The notes under the pieces are model-generated. The model made no database searches and was not told where the DNA came from. It was given only the letters and a program-made list of their open reading frames with translations. Source: Bradyrhizobium guangdongense (GTDB lineage Bacteria; Pseudomonadota; Alphaproteobacteria; Rhizobiales; Xanthobacteraceae). From it: a stretch of DNA of 33,593 nucleotides. Position 1 is the stretch's first letter. The number at the start of each line of letters is the position of its first letter. The stretch is taken from assembly GCF_006483445.1 (NCBI RefSeq), contig NZ_PPPT01000215.1, positions 1 to 33,593 on the forward strand. Direction: 5' to 3'. The position numbers were made by a program, and so were the translations under genes. Positions 21,254-30,595 of the stretch are shown piece by piece.

Positions 21254-22075
21254 TCACAGCCAGTACGCGACGCGTTTGCGATACTTCGCGTAGCAGCCCA
21301 GCGCCAGCGCTGCGGCGCCGGCGGCATAGACCAGCCCGAGCAGCCACTGCCCGGCATCGACCGGCTGCGACAGCAGCGGCTTGCGCACGAGCTCGAGCAG
21401 CGTCGTGAACGGGTTGGCCGCGATCAACCATTGAAACGCGGTGCCATGCACCGCGTCCGCCGTCCAGATGATCGGCGTCAGGAAGAAGACGAACTGCAAT
21501 CCGCTCGTGATCGCCGAACCGATGTCGCGGAAGCGCGCGCAGAGCATGCCAAGCGCGGTGGCGACGCCGAACAGGGCGACCAGCAGAATCAGGAAGCCGG
21601 GGATTGCGAGCAGCATGGTTGCGTGCAACGGCCACGGCATCACCAGATACAGCACGATGACGAGCAAAAGATGATGCAGGAAGATGATGACGTTGCGCGC
21701 CAGCATCTGCAGCACATGGACGATCAGGGGCGCCGGCACCGCCTTGATCAGGTGCCCCGACAGCACGAAGACGTTCGAGCCTTCCTGCAGCGTCGATGCC
21801 ATCAACGTCCAGACGATCAGGCCGACGGCGAAGGACGGCAGGAAAATCGAGACGTCCTGCTTGAACAGCGCGGCATAGACGGTCCCGACGCTGCCGATCG
21901 TGGCCGCCAGCGTCAGCGTGATCCAGAGCGGGCCGATCACAGTGCGGCGATAGCGCAGCGAAATGTCCATCAGGGCGAGCGTGCCCCAGCGGTCGAACTG
22001 CGCGCCCTGAGCGAGGAGCTCTCTCGCTGCGGCCTGGATCGGGCTGTCCGAAGGTCTCGTCAAATGGCTGTCCAT
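21254..22075 (-). CDS. ABC-2 type permease, polysaccharide export (Wzm/KpsM type)
   Basis: 273 residues from the ATG at 22075; a TTG at 22102 would add nine. An N-terminal cytosolic part (SPIQAAARELLAQGAQFDRWGTLALMDISLRYRRT) leads into about six membrane helices, among them VIGPLWITLTLAATIGSVGTVYAALF, VGLIVWTLMASTL, NVIIFLHHLLLVIVLYLV and FLILLVALFGVATALGMLCARF, with the RFRDIG loop and IIWTADAVHG that are typical of Wzm/KpsM permeases. It pairs with the ATPase 10 bases downstream. Together they would move a lipid-linked glycan across the inner membrane. Confidence 0.86.
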   Translation of the reverse strand: MDSHLTRPSDSPIQAAARELLAQGAQFDRWGTLALMDISLRYRRTVIGPLWITLTLAATIGSVGTVYAALFKQDVSIFLPSFAVGLIVWTLMASTLQEGSNVFVLSGHLIKAVPAPLIVHVLQMLARNVIIFLHHLLLVIVLYLVMPWPLHATMLLAIPGFLILLVALFGVATALGMLCARFRDIGSAITSGLQFVFFLTPIIWTADAVHGTAFQWLIAANPFTTLLELVRKPLLSQPVDAGQWLLGLVYAAGAAALALGCYAKYRKRVAYWL

Positions 22076-22165
22076 CCCGGCAACGGCCGCTGGCCGGCCC
22101 AAAGGTCTGTAGCCGCCCCCTTCCCGGTCGGCAAGCCCCGCACCGGAACGCAGATTCCAGAGCGA

Positions 22166-22909
22166 TTATTGGGGTTTGCGACGCCCGGACCGCCGCCGTC
22201 GGTCCTTCGCCGCTGGCTTTGGCGCAAGCTCCGGCATGCTCGCCTGCACCTCGCGGTAGCGTGCTAACAGCCGTTCAAAACTGGCATGCAACGTGGCCGC
22301 GATATCAGGACGCTTTTCCAGACTCGCGAGCATCATCGCGGCAGCCTCGATGGTCGAGAGCCCGTCGCGACGGGGCTCGCGGCGCAGCCGTCCGTAGCGC
22401 GAGGGATGCGCGGGATTGAGGATTACACGCTGGCACTTCAGCATCCAGGCGTTACGCCACCACAGCGCCTTGGCCTGGCTCCAGGTGCCGTCGAGCAGCA
22501 CCACACCCTCGATACGGTTGAGGATCGCACGCTGATTGTCGGCCGCCTCGCCCTTGCGGGTCAGCGCGACGACATCGCCCTCGACGTCGAGATCGGTCGC
22601 ACGCGCTGAACCGAGATAGAGCACGGCCCAGCGCGAGGGATCGGCAACGGGCTTCCCCAGCGCCTTGGCAAGGCTCGGCCAGGACAGGCCGACCCGCACG
22701 GTGGCATTCGGGAAGTGCCGTGCGGTCAGCCGCGCGGTACCCAGCGCCCGGTCCTGCTCCTGCGGATGCTGCAGGATCAAGAGCTGAATGCGGTTCTCGA
22801 TCGGCTTCACGCTGTCGCAGATGCACAGCGGCATCGGCTTCTGGCAGTGCGGGCACTCGGGGATGGCCTCTTGCGGCGCGGCCGCCGCGGTATCTGAAGA
22901 GCTGGACAT
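22166..22909 (-). CDS. tapT: DTW-domain tRNA-uridine aminocarboxypropyltransferase
   Basis: 247 residues of the DTWD (TapT/YfiP) family, which installs the 3-amino-3-carboxypropyl group on a tRNA uridine using S-adenosylmethionine. Visible signs: an N-terminal zinc-type cysteine set CPHCQ...LCIC (about 19-31), the LILQHPQEQDRALGTARL strand, the family DxTW as LLDGTWSQAK (about 143-152), and the ending motif GLSTIEAAAMML (about 188-199). A very basic C-terminal tail (KDRRRRSGRRK) would suit tRNA binding. The stop of the RND permease gene is 42 bases upstream on the same strand, so it may read through from the pump operon or have its own promoter. I see no close functional link with its neighbours. 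Confidence 0.88.
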   Translation of the reverse strand: MSSSSDTAAAAPQEAIPECPHCQKPMPLCICDSVKPIENRIQLLILQHPQEQDRALGTARLTARHFPNATVRVGLSWPSLAKALGKPVADPSRWAVLYLGSARATDLDVEGDVVALTRKGEAADNQRAILNRIEGVVLLDGTWSQAKALWWRNAWMLKCQRVILNPAHPSRYGRLRREPRRDGLSTIEAAAMMLASLEKRPDIAATLHASFERLLARYREVQASMPELAPKPAAKDRRRRSGRRKPQ

Positions 22910-22951
22910 CAGGCCGCTATACGCTGCCAGGGCGGCTTCAACAACCCGCGA

Positions 22952-25900
22952 TCACTCAGCCGGAGCCGTGACCGCCGGCGGCGACGAGCGCCGGCGCAGC
23001 CTGTCGATCAGGAGATAGATCACGGGCGTCGTGTACAACGTCAGGATCTGCGAGACGAACAGGCCGCCGATGATGGTGATGCCGAGCGGTCGGCGCAGCT
23101 CGGTGCCCGGTCCTGTCGCGACCACCAGCGGAATGCCGGCAAACAGCGCCGCCATGGTCGTCATCAGGATCGGGCGGAAGCGCGCCCGGCAGGCCTCGAA
23201 GATCGCGTCCGCCGACGACAGGCCGCGCTGGCGCTCCGCGTCGAGCGCGAAGTCGACCATCATGATGCCGTTCTTCTTGACGATGCCGATCAGCAGGATG
23301 ATGCCGACGAACGCGATCACGGTCAGCGGCGTGTTGGTGATCTGCAGCGCGAGCAGCGCGCCAAGCCCCGCCGACGGCAGGGTCGAGATGATTGTCAGCG
23401 GATGCGCCAGACTCTCGTAGAGCACACCGAGCACGATATACATCGCCACCAGCGCACCAAGGATCAGGAGCGGCTGGCGGCCGCTGGTTTTGACGAAATC
23501 GCCGGCATTGCCGTCAAAGCTGCCGCGGATGCCCTCGGGCATGTGCAGCTCCTCGACCGCGCGCTGGATGTTCGCGGTCGCGACCTGGAGCGGCACGTCC
23601 GGCAGCAAATTGAACGACACGGTAGTCGAGGGGAATGATTGCGAGTGGAATACCGCGAGCGCCGCGAGCCCGCGCTGCTGGCGTACCACCGCCGACAGCG
23701 GCACCTGCACGTCGTTGGCGCCCGCGACGAAGACGCGCTCGAGATTGGAGGGATCGACCTGGAATTTCGGGTCGGTCTCCAGCACGATCATGTACTGGTT
23801 GCGCTGGGTGTAGATGATCGAGATCTGCCGCTGCGAGAACGCGTTGTTGAGCGCGTTGTCGATGTCCTGCACGCGCACGCCGAGCCGCGAGGCGGCCTGG
23901 CGGTCGATTGTCAGGTTGAGCTGCAGGCCGCCGGGATCGCGGTCGGCCGAGATGTCGGTGATGCCCTCCACCGTCTCCATGCGCTTGGACACGATCGGCG
24001 CCCATTTCTGTAGCAGATCGAGATCCGTGCTCGACAGCGTGTACTGGTAGTCGGAATCGCTCTGTCGCCCGCCGGCACGGACGTCCTGGGCTGCGAACAT
24101 GAACAGGCGGATGCCGGCGACACGATAGAGATTGCGGCGCAGCCGGTCGATCACGAGCTGGGTCGAGATATATTCGCGCTCCTCCGGCGCCTTCAGACTG
24201 ATGAACATGGTGCCGCGGTTGGAGGTCGCCCCGCCCGGCCCGCCGCCGCCGAGCACGGAGCCGATGCCGGCCACGGCCGGGTCCGCCATCACGATGTCGG
24301 CGAGTTGCTGCTGCAGGCCGAGCATGGACTGGAACGAGATGTCGGCCGAGGCGCGCGTCGCGCCAATGATGAAGCCGGAATCGTCGGTCGGGAATGAGCT
24401 CTTCGGTATCTTGACGTAGAGCGTCACGGTCAGTCCGATGGTGGCGAAGAACACGATCATCGTCAGCACCGGAAATTCCAGCGCGCTGCGCAGCGTCCGC
24501 GCATAGAAATTGACGATCCGCGTCAGCGATCCCTCGATCACGCGGTCGAACAGCGTCGCCGTGTCCGAGGTCGTCGCCTTGATGTAATGCGCGCAGATCA
24601 TCGGCGTGACCGTGAGCGAGACCAGCGTCGAGACCACGATCGCGAAGGTCAGCGTCAACGAGAATTCGCGCAGCAGGCGGCCGATGATGCCGTCCATGAA
24701 GATCAGCGGCGTGAACGCCGCGATCAGCGACAGCGAGATCGACACGACGGTGAAGCCGATCTGTTTGGCGCCCTCCTGCGCCGCCCGCAGCGGCCGCATG
24801 CCATGCTCGAGATTGCGGAACATGTTCTCGATCATGACGATGGCATCGTCGACCACGAAGCCGACGGAGATCGCGAGCGCCATCAGCGACAGGTTGTCGA
24901 TCGAAAATCCGGCGACCCACATGCCGGCACAGGTCCCGGCGAGCGCCAGCGGCACCGAGATGCCGGCAGCAATCGTCGGCACCGTCCGGCGCAGGAACAC
25001 GAACACTACGACCATGACGAGGACGGCGGTCGCGAGCAGCGTCCATTGCATGTCGTTCACGCTGGCGCGGATCGTGCCGGTGCGGTCGACAAGCGTGGAA
25101 ATCTCGACGCCGGCCGGAATCCACTGCTTCAACTGGGGAATCAGCGCCTTGACCCTGTCTACGGTCTCGATGACGTTGGCGTCGCCCTGCTTGGTGATCT
25201 GGATGATCACCGCCGGCTGCTTGTTGAACCAGGCGAATGAGCGCGCGTTGCGGACGGAATCCTCGATGTCGGCGACGTCGGACAGCCGCACGAAATTGCC
25301 GTTCGAACTCTTGACCAGGATGTCGCGAAACTCTTGCGCTGTGCGCATCTGCCGGTTCAGCCCGAGCGTCTCGCTCTGCCGCTCGCCGTTGAAGATGCCG
25401 ACGGGCCCGAGCGGATTGGCGCTGATGATGGCCGTGCGCACGTCGTCGGTGGCGATCCCGGCATTGGCCAGCGCCACCGGGTTGAGCGCGACGCGCACCG
25501 CCGGCTGATCAGCGCCCGACACCGTCACGTCGCCCACGCCCGGCACCTGCGAGATGCGCTGCGCCAGCACGGTATCTGCGACGTCGTAGATCGCGGATGA
25601 CGAGATGGTCTTCGAGGTCAGCGCCAGCACATAGACCGGCGCACCGGCCGTATTGGCCTTGCGGAAGCGCGGCAGCGCCGGCAGGTCGCTCGGCAGGTCC
25701 GAGAGCGAGGCGTTGATCGCAGCCTGCACGTCGCGCGCGGCGCGGTCGATGTTGCGGCCGATGTCGAACTGGAGCTGGATGACGGCGACGCCGAGCGTGC
25801 TCGTCGAGGTGATCTGGTTGAGGCCGGCGATCTCGCCGAGCCGCCGTTCAAGCGGAGCGGCGACGGTCGCAGCCATCACCGACGGGTCGGCCCCGGGCCG

Positions 25901-26053
25901 GGTCGCCGACACGAAGATCGAGGGAAAGTCGACATTCGGGACCGACGCGACCGGCAGGAAGCGGTAGGCCACGATGCCGAGCAAGAACAGCCCGATCGAC
26001 AGCAGCGTGGTCGCCACGGGCCTGCGGATGAAGGGCTCGGAGATCGAGAGCAT
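22952..26053 (-). CDS. mdtC: RND multidrug efflux permease, MdtC/MuxC type
   Basis: A 1033-residue inner-membrane RND permease with the canonical 12-helix, two-large-periplasmic-loop architecture. It starts MLSISEPFIRRPVATTLL. The TM4 proton-relay pair is present in GFVVDDAIVMIENM (about 404-405), with the family Lys in IVKKNGIMMVDFALDAE in the second half. Loop landmarks include the two GxxPAVRV segments. The start lies three bases after the stop of the preceding permease gene, so both are translated together. Paired permeases of this kind (MdtB with MdtC in E. coli) form mixed trimers. Substrates cannot be read from sequence. The name is by family likeness, not proven orthology. Confidence 0.92.
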   Translation of the reverse strand: MLSISEPFIRRPVATTLLSIGLFLLGIVAYRFLPVASVPNVDFPSIFVSATRPGADPSVMAATVAAPLERRLGEIAGLNQITSTSTLGVAVIQLQFDIGRNIDRAARDVQAAINASLSDLPSDLPALPRFRKANTAGAPVYVLALTSKTISSSAIYDVADTVLAQRISQVPGVGDVTVSGADQPAVRVALNPVALANAGIATDDVRTAIISANPLGPVGIFNGERQSETLGLNRQMRTAQEFRDILVKSSNGNFVRLSDVADIEDSVRNARSFAWFNKQPAVIIQITKQGDANVIETVDRVKALIPQLKQWIPAGVEISTLVDRTGTIRASVNDMQWTLLATAVLVMVVVFVFLRRTVPTIAAGISVPLALAGTCAGMWVAGFSIDNLSLMALAISVGFVVDDAIVMIENMFRNLEHGMRPLRAAQEGAKQIGFTVVSISLSLIAAFTPLIFMDGIIGRLLREFSLTLTFAIVVSTLVSLTVTPMICAHYIKATTSDTATLFDRVIEGSLTRIVNFYARTLRSALEFPVLTMIVFFATIGLTVTLYVKIPKSSFPTDDSGFIIGATRASADISFQSMLGLQQQLADIVMADPAVAGIGSVLGGGGPGGATSNRGTMFISLKAPEEREYISTQLVIDRLRRNLYRVAGIRLFMFAAQDVRAGGRQSDSDYQYTLSSTDLDLLQKWAPIVSKRMETVEGITDISADRDPGGLQLNLTIDRQAASRLGVRVQDIDNALNNAFSQRQISIIYTQRNQYMIVLETDPKFQVDPSNLERVFVAGANDVQVPLSAVVRQQRGLAALAVFHSQSFPSTTVSFNLLPDVPLQVATANIQRAVEELHMPEGIRGSFDGNAGDFVKTSGRQPLLILGALVAMYIVLGVLYESLAHPLTIISTLPSAGLGALLALQITNTPLTVIAFVGIILLIGIVKKNGIMMVDFALDAERQRGLSSADAIFEACRARFRPILMTTMAALFAGIPLVVATGPGTELRRPLGITIIGGLFVSQILTLYTTPVIYLLIDRLRRRSSPPAVTAPAE

Positions 26054-26056
26054 CGC

Positions 26057-29000
26057 TCACATCCCCTCGGTCGCCCCGGCCGCCGGCGGCGTGTCCGGCT
26101 CCGGCGGGGGCAGCGCAGTCTCCAGGCGCCGGTTGATGCGGTCGAGCGCGAGATAGATCACCGGCGTCGTGTAGAGGGTCAGCAACTGGCTGAGCAGCAG
26201 GCCGCCGATGATGGAGATGCCGAGCGGAAAGCGCATCTCCGAGCCCGTGCCGCTTTCGATTGCCAGCGGCAGCGCGCCGAACAGCGCGGCGAGCGTCGTC
26301 ATCATGATGGGGCGGAAGCGCAACAGGCAGGCCTGCACAATCGCTTCGGTCGCCGGCAGCCCCTGCCCGCGCTCGGCCTCGAGCGCGAAGTCGATCATCA
26401 TGATCGCGTTCTTCTTAACGATACCCATCAGGAGAATGATGCCGATCAGGCCGATCACCGAGAGGTCCTGCCCGAACATCATCAGCGCTAGAATGGCGCC
26501 GACGCCGGCCGAGGGCAGCGTCGACAGGATGGTGATGGGGTGGATGTAGCTCTCATAGAGCACGCCGAGCACGATATAGATCGTGATCACGGCGGCGAGC
26601 AGCAACCACGGCTGCCCCGCCAGCGACTTTGCGAATTCGGCCGCGTCGCCCGCATAGACGCCGACGATGCTGCCGGGCATGCCGATGTCGTTTTCGATGG
26701 TCTTCACCGCGGCAACCGCGTCGCCGAGCGCAGCCCCCGGTGCGAGGTTGAAGCTGAGCGAAACCGAGGGGAATTGCGCCTGGTGCGAGATCGCCAGCGG
26801 CGCCGTGGTGCGCGTCAAGGTGCCGACCGCCGACAGCGGCACCTGCGCGCCGGCAACGCCCGGCAGATAGAGTTTTGACAGGATCGACGGGTCGCGCTGG
26901 TACATCGGCAAGGCCTCCAGCACCACGCGGTACTGGTTGGCCTGGCCGTAGATCGTTGAGATCTGCCGCTGCGCAAAGGCGTCGTTGAGCGTGTCAGTGA
27001 TGCCCTGGAGGCTGACGCCGAGTTGGCCGGCCCGGGTGCGGTCGACATCGATCTGCGCCCGCAAGCCCCCCTCCTGCGCCTCCGACGAGACGTCGCGGAA
27101 CAGGGGATCGCGCCGCATCTCCGCCACCAGCTTGCGCGACCACTCCGTGACCAGCGCCGTATCCGTGCCCGTCAGTGTGTACTGGTAGAGCGAGCGGCTC
27201 GACTGAGTCGAGATCTGCACGTCCTGCACCGGCTGGAAATAGACGGTCATGCCGGGAATGCCGGCAACGCGCTGCTTCAGGCGGTCAACCACGATGCTGA
27301 CATCGTCCTTGCGTTCGCCGCGCGGCTTCAGCGTCATCACGAGCTTGCCGACATTGGTGGTCGGATTGACCGACCCCGCCCCGATCACCGAGACGACGCC
27401 GACGACGTCGGGGTCGGCCTTGATGGCGTCGGCGGCCTCGGTCTGGCGCTTCTGCATCTCGGCAAAGGACACGTCGGGCCCGGCCTCGGTCACGGCCGTG
27501 ATCGAGGCCGTGTCCTGCAGCGGCAAAAAGCCCTTGGGCGCGACGACGTAGAGCACCAGCGTGGCGATGAGCGTGGCAAAGGTCACGATCAGCGTGGCGC
27601 GCTGGCGCTCCAGCACCCACAGCAGCGTGCGGTGATAGAAACCGACCATCCAGTCGATGAAGCGGTTGACCGCGGCAAGCCCCGGCACTGCCAGTTCCTC
27701 GTGCGCGTGCTTGAGCAGCCGCGAGCACATCATCGGCGTCAGGGTCAGCGACACCACCGCTGACGTCACGACCGCGATGGTCAGGGTCAGCGCGAATTCG
27801 CGGAACATGCGGCCGACCAGCCCGGACATGAACAGCAGCGGGATGAACACGGCGATCAGCGACACCGTCAGCGAAATCACGGTGAAGCCGATCTCGCTGG
27901 CGCCGCGCAGCGAGGCCTGCATCGGGTTCTCGCCGTTCTCGATATGGCGGACGATGTTCTCGATCATCACGATGGCGTCGTCGACGACGAAGCCGGTGCC
28001 GATCGTCAGGGCCATCAGCGAGAGATTGTCGAGGCTGAAACCGGCAAAATACATGATGCCGAAGCTCGTGATCAGCGACAGCGGCAGCGCGACGCCCGCG
28101 ATCAGCGTGGCGCGCAATGAGCGCAGGAAGAGCAGCACGACCAGCGTCACCAGCACGACGCTGAGCACCAGCGTGAATTGCACGTCGTGCACGGAGGCGC
28201 GGATCGTGACGGTGCGGTCGGAAACCACGGTCAAATTGACGCCGGCCGGAATGGCGCGCTGGACCTTTGGGATCTCCTCGCGGATCTTTTTGACGACGTC
28301 GATCACGTTCGCGCCGGGCTGGCGCTGGATGTCGATGATGACGGCCGGCGTGCCCTGGTACCAACCGCCGGTGCGGTCGTTCTCCAGCCCGTCGACTATC
28401 TGCGCGACGTCGCCGATCGTGACGGGATTGCCGTTGCGGTAGGCGATGATGATCGGCTTGTAGGCCTCGGCCGCGGCAATCTGGTCGTTGGCGGCGATGG
28501 TGTAGGATTGCTGCGCGCCGTGCAGTGCGCCCTTCGGTCCCGACACATTGGCGCCGGCGATGGCGTTGCGCAGATCCTCCATGGCGATGCCATAGGCAGC
28601 TAACCGCGCCAGATCGGCCTGCACGCGTACCGCCGGCTTCAAGCCCCCGAGCACCGAGACGCGGCCAACGCCGGAAATCTGTGCCAGCCGCTGCGCCAAA
28701 ATCGTGTCGGCGATGTCACTCATCACCCGCAGCGAGGTCGTCTCGGAGCGCAGCGCCAACGTCAGGACCGGCGCATCGGCCGGGTTCACCTTGGCGTAGG
28801 TCGGCGGATACGGCAGCGTGCGCGGCAGGACGCCTGCGGCCGCGTTGATCGCGGCCTGCACGTCCTGGGTCGCGCCGTCGATGTCGCGGTTGAGGTCGAA
28901 CTGGAGCGAGATCTGGCTGACGCCGAACGAGCTCGTCGAGTTCATCGAGGTCAGCGACGGAATCTGCCCGAGCTGCCGCTCCAAGGGCGCCGTGATCAGC

Positions 29001-29182
29001 GAGGCGATCACGTCGGGGCTCCCGCCCGGCAATTGCGTCGTCACCTGCACGGTCGGAAAATCGACCTGCGGCAGCGCTGAGACCGGCAGCGAGAAATAGC
29101 CGAGCGCACCGCCGATCAAGAGCGCAATGCCGAGCAGCGAGGTCGCGATCGGCCGGCGAATGAATGGTTCGGAGACGCTCAT
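26057..29182 (-). CDS. mdtB: RND multidrug efflux permease, MdtB/MuxB type
   Basis: A 1041-residue RND permease, close to E. coli MdtB in the N-terminal third: GYFSLPVSALPQVDFPTVQV, KVNPADAPVLTLAL and the GANVSGPKGALHG stretch. TM4 carries the proton-relay Asp pair in GTGFVVDDAIVMIENI (about 404-405), and IVKKNAIMMIDFALEAE gives the conserved Lys in the second half. A Pro/Ala-rich cytosolic tail of about 25 residues ends the protein. It starts 30 bases after the adaptor gene stop and is followed three bases later by the MdtC-type gene, so adaptor and both permeases are one transcription unit. Because both permeases keep the Asp pair, both may transport protons; in E. coli the two subunits are not equivalent. 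Confidence 0.92.
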   Translation of the reverse strand: MSVSEPFIRRPIATSLLGIALLIGGALGYFSLPVSALPQVDFPTVQVTTQLPGGSPDVIASLITAPLERQLGQIPSLTSMNSTSSFGVSQISLQFDLNRDIDGATQDVQAAINAAAGVLPRTLPYPPTYAKVNPADAPVLTLALRSETTSLRVMSDIADTILAQRLAQISGVGRVSVLGGLKPAVRVQADLARLAAYGIAMEDLRNAIAGANVSGPKGALHGAQQSYTIAANDQIAAAEAYKPIIIAYRNGNPVTIGDVAQIVDGLENDRTGGWYQGTPAVIIDIQRQPGANVIDVVKKIREEIPKVQRAIPAGVNLTVVSDRTVTIRASVHDVQFTLVLSVVLVTLVVLLFLRSLRATLIAGVALPLSLITSFGIMYFAGFSLDNLSLMALTIGTGFVVDDAIVMIENIVRHIENGENPMQASLRGASEIGFTVISLTVSLIAVFIPLLFMSGLVGRMFREFALTLTIAVVTSAVVSLTLTPMMCSRLLKHAHEELAVPGLAAVNRFIDWMVGFYHRTLLWVLERQRATLIVTFATLIATLVLYVVAPKGFLPLQDTASITAVTEAGPDVSFAEMQKRQTEAADAIKADPDVVGVVSVIGAGSVNPTTNVGKLVMTLKPRGERKDDVSIVVDRLKQRVAGIPGMTVYFQPVQDVQISTQSSRSLYQYTLTGTDTALVTEWSRKLVAEMRRDPLFRDVSSEAQEGGLRAQIDVDRTRAGQLGVSLQGITDTLNDAFAQRQISTIYGQANQYRVVLEALPMYQRDPSILSKLYLPGVAGAQVPLSAVGTLTRTTAPLAISHQAQFPSVSLSFNLAPGAALGDAVAAVKTIENDIGMPGSIVGVYAGDAAEFAKSLAGQPWLLLAAVITIYIVLGVLYESYIHPITILSTLPSAGVGAILALMMFGQDLSVIGLIGIILLMGIVKKNAIMMIDFALEAERGQGLPATEAIVQACLLRFRPIMMTTLAALFGALPLAIESGTGSEMRFPLGISIIGGLLLSQLLTLYTTPVIYLALDRINRRLETALPPPEPDTPPAAGATEGM

Positions 29183-29212
29183 GACGGTGCCGTCAGGTCG
29201 GCGCGATCAGGA

Positions 29213-30595
29213 TCATGGCTGCTTGGCTCCGCTGCCCGATGGTTGAGCCCCCTGCGCTGGTCCGGTCTGGCCCTTCCGATCGCCCTCGCCCTGCTTGGCC
29301 TGACCGCCCTTTTGGCCGTCACTGGCAGGGCCGCCCTTCGCGTCCGGCGCGCGGGTGCGCTTGCGCGGGGCCAGGTCGGCCGACGGGGTCTGCTCGGAGC
29401 GGCCCACGATCACCTTCGAGCCGTCGGCGAGGTTGGCAAAGCCTGTGGTCACGACGCGATCGGTCGGCGACAAGCCGCTGGCGATGACGGCGTCGTGCTC
29501 GTTCTGCTGCGTCACGGTCACGGGCTTGGCCGAGACGACGTCGCCCTCGCCGATCACATAGCTGAACGTGCCGATCGGTCCACGCTGGACCGCCGATGTC
29601 GGCACGACCAGCGCCTTCGCCAGGGTCTCGACCTTGAGCCGGACGTTGACGAACTGACCGGGCCAGAGCTGGTAATTGGCATTGGGGAATTCCGCCTTCA
29701 GCCGCAGCGTGCCCGTGGTGGAATCGACCTGGTTGTCGATGCCGGTCAGCTTGCCGGTGTCGATCACGGTGACGCCGTCATTGCCGAACACGTCCACCGG
29801 CAGCGTCCCCTTCGACGCGGCGGCATTGACGCGCATGATCTGCTGCTGCGGCAGGCTGAACCAGACCGCGATCGGCTGCAATTGCGTGATCACCACCAGG
29901 CCCGTGGTGTCGGAGGCGTGGATGATGTTGCCCTGGTCGACCTGGCGCAGGCCGGCGCGGCCCGAGAGCGGCGCCACGATCTTGGTGTAGCCAAGCGTCG
30001 TCGCCGTGTTGTCGATCGCGGCCTGGTCGGCCTTGATCAGCGCCTCGGTCTGCGCGACCAGCGCGCGCTGGGTGTCGGCCTGCTGCTTGGAGCCGGCGTT
30101 GGAGGCCGCCAGCTGCTCATAGCGGGCGAGATCGAGCTTCTGGTTGGCAAGCTGCGCCTGGTCCTGCGCCTTCTTGGCGACCGCCTGGTCGTACTGCGCC
30201 TGGTAGATCGCGGGATCGATCTCGCCCAGTACGTCGCCCTTCCTAACGTCCTGTCCTTCCGTGAAATTCACGGCGATCAGCTTGCCGTCGACCTGCGAGC
30301 GCACGGTCACGGTGTTGAGCGCGCGAATGGAGCCGACACCATCGAGATAGACAGGCACGTCCTGGACGCGCGGGATCGCCGCCAGCACCGGGACCGGAAG
30401 GTCGCGCGGGATGTTGCGATCGTTGGTTGGCTTGCGCTGATAGGCGTACCAGCCGGCATAGCCGAGCCCGCCGAGGATCACGAGCGTGACCAGCGTCGAC
30501 CAGAAGCGGCGGCGGCCGCGCGAGGGCTTGCGTGCTGCGCCCTCGTCCTTTGCGCTTTCCTTGGCGCCGTCCTTGCCGTCGGGCTTAAAGAGCAT
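29213..30595 (-). CDS. mdtA: RND efflux periplasmic adaptor (membrane fusion protein), MdtA/MuxA type
   Basis: 460 residues. A basic cytosolic N terminus and one signal-anchor helix (STLVTLVILGGLGYAGWYAY, about 35-54) are followed by the lipoyl/hairpin layout of membrane fusion proteins: GSIRALNTVTVRSQVDGKL (lipoyl half), a helical hairpin (about 130-190), KIVAPLSGRAGLRQVDQGN (second lipoyl half, about 205-224), a beta barrel and a membrane-proximal domain. The last 50 residues are low-complexity Gly/Gln/Lys/Pro. The ATG at 30595 lies within the end of the outer-membrane gene, an 11-base overlap, so the two are translationally coupled. It bridges the inner permeases to the outer channel. Confidence 0.91.
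   Translation of the reverse strand: MLFKPDGKDGAKESAKDEGAARKPSRGRRRFWSTLVTLVILGGLGYAGWYAYQRKPTNDRNIPRDLPVPVLAAIPRVQDVPVYLDGVGSIRALNTVTVRSQVDGKLIAVNFTEGQDVRKGDVLGEIDPAIYQAQYDQAVAKKAQDQAQLANQKLDLARYEQLAASNAGSKQQADTQRALVAQTEALIKADQAAIDNTATTLGYTKIVAPLSGRAGLRQVDQGNIIHASDTTGLVVITQLQPIAVWFSLPQQQIMRVNAAASKGTLPVDVFGNDGVTVIDTGKLTGIDNQVDSTTGTLRLKAEFPNANYQLWPGQFVNVRLKVETLAKALVVPTSAVQRGPIGTFSYVIGEGDVVSAKPVTVTQQNEHDAVIASGLSPTDRVVTTGFANLADGSKVIVGRSEQTPSADLAPRKRTRAPDAKGGPASDGQKGGQAKQGEGDRKGQTGPAQGAQPSGSGAKQP

Noticed and set aside
22952..29182. The two permease genes as a recent duplication
   Set aside because: The proteins share the RND fold but differ widely in sequence, as MdtB and MdtC do in distant bacteria; this is an old pair, not a repeat.
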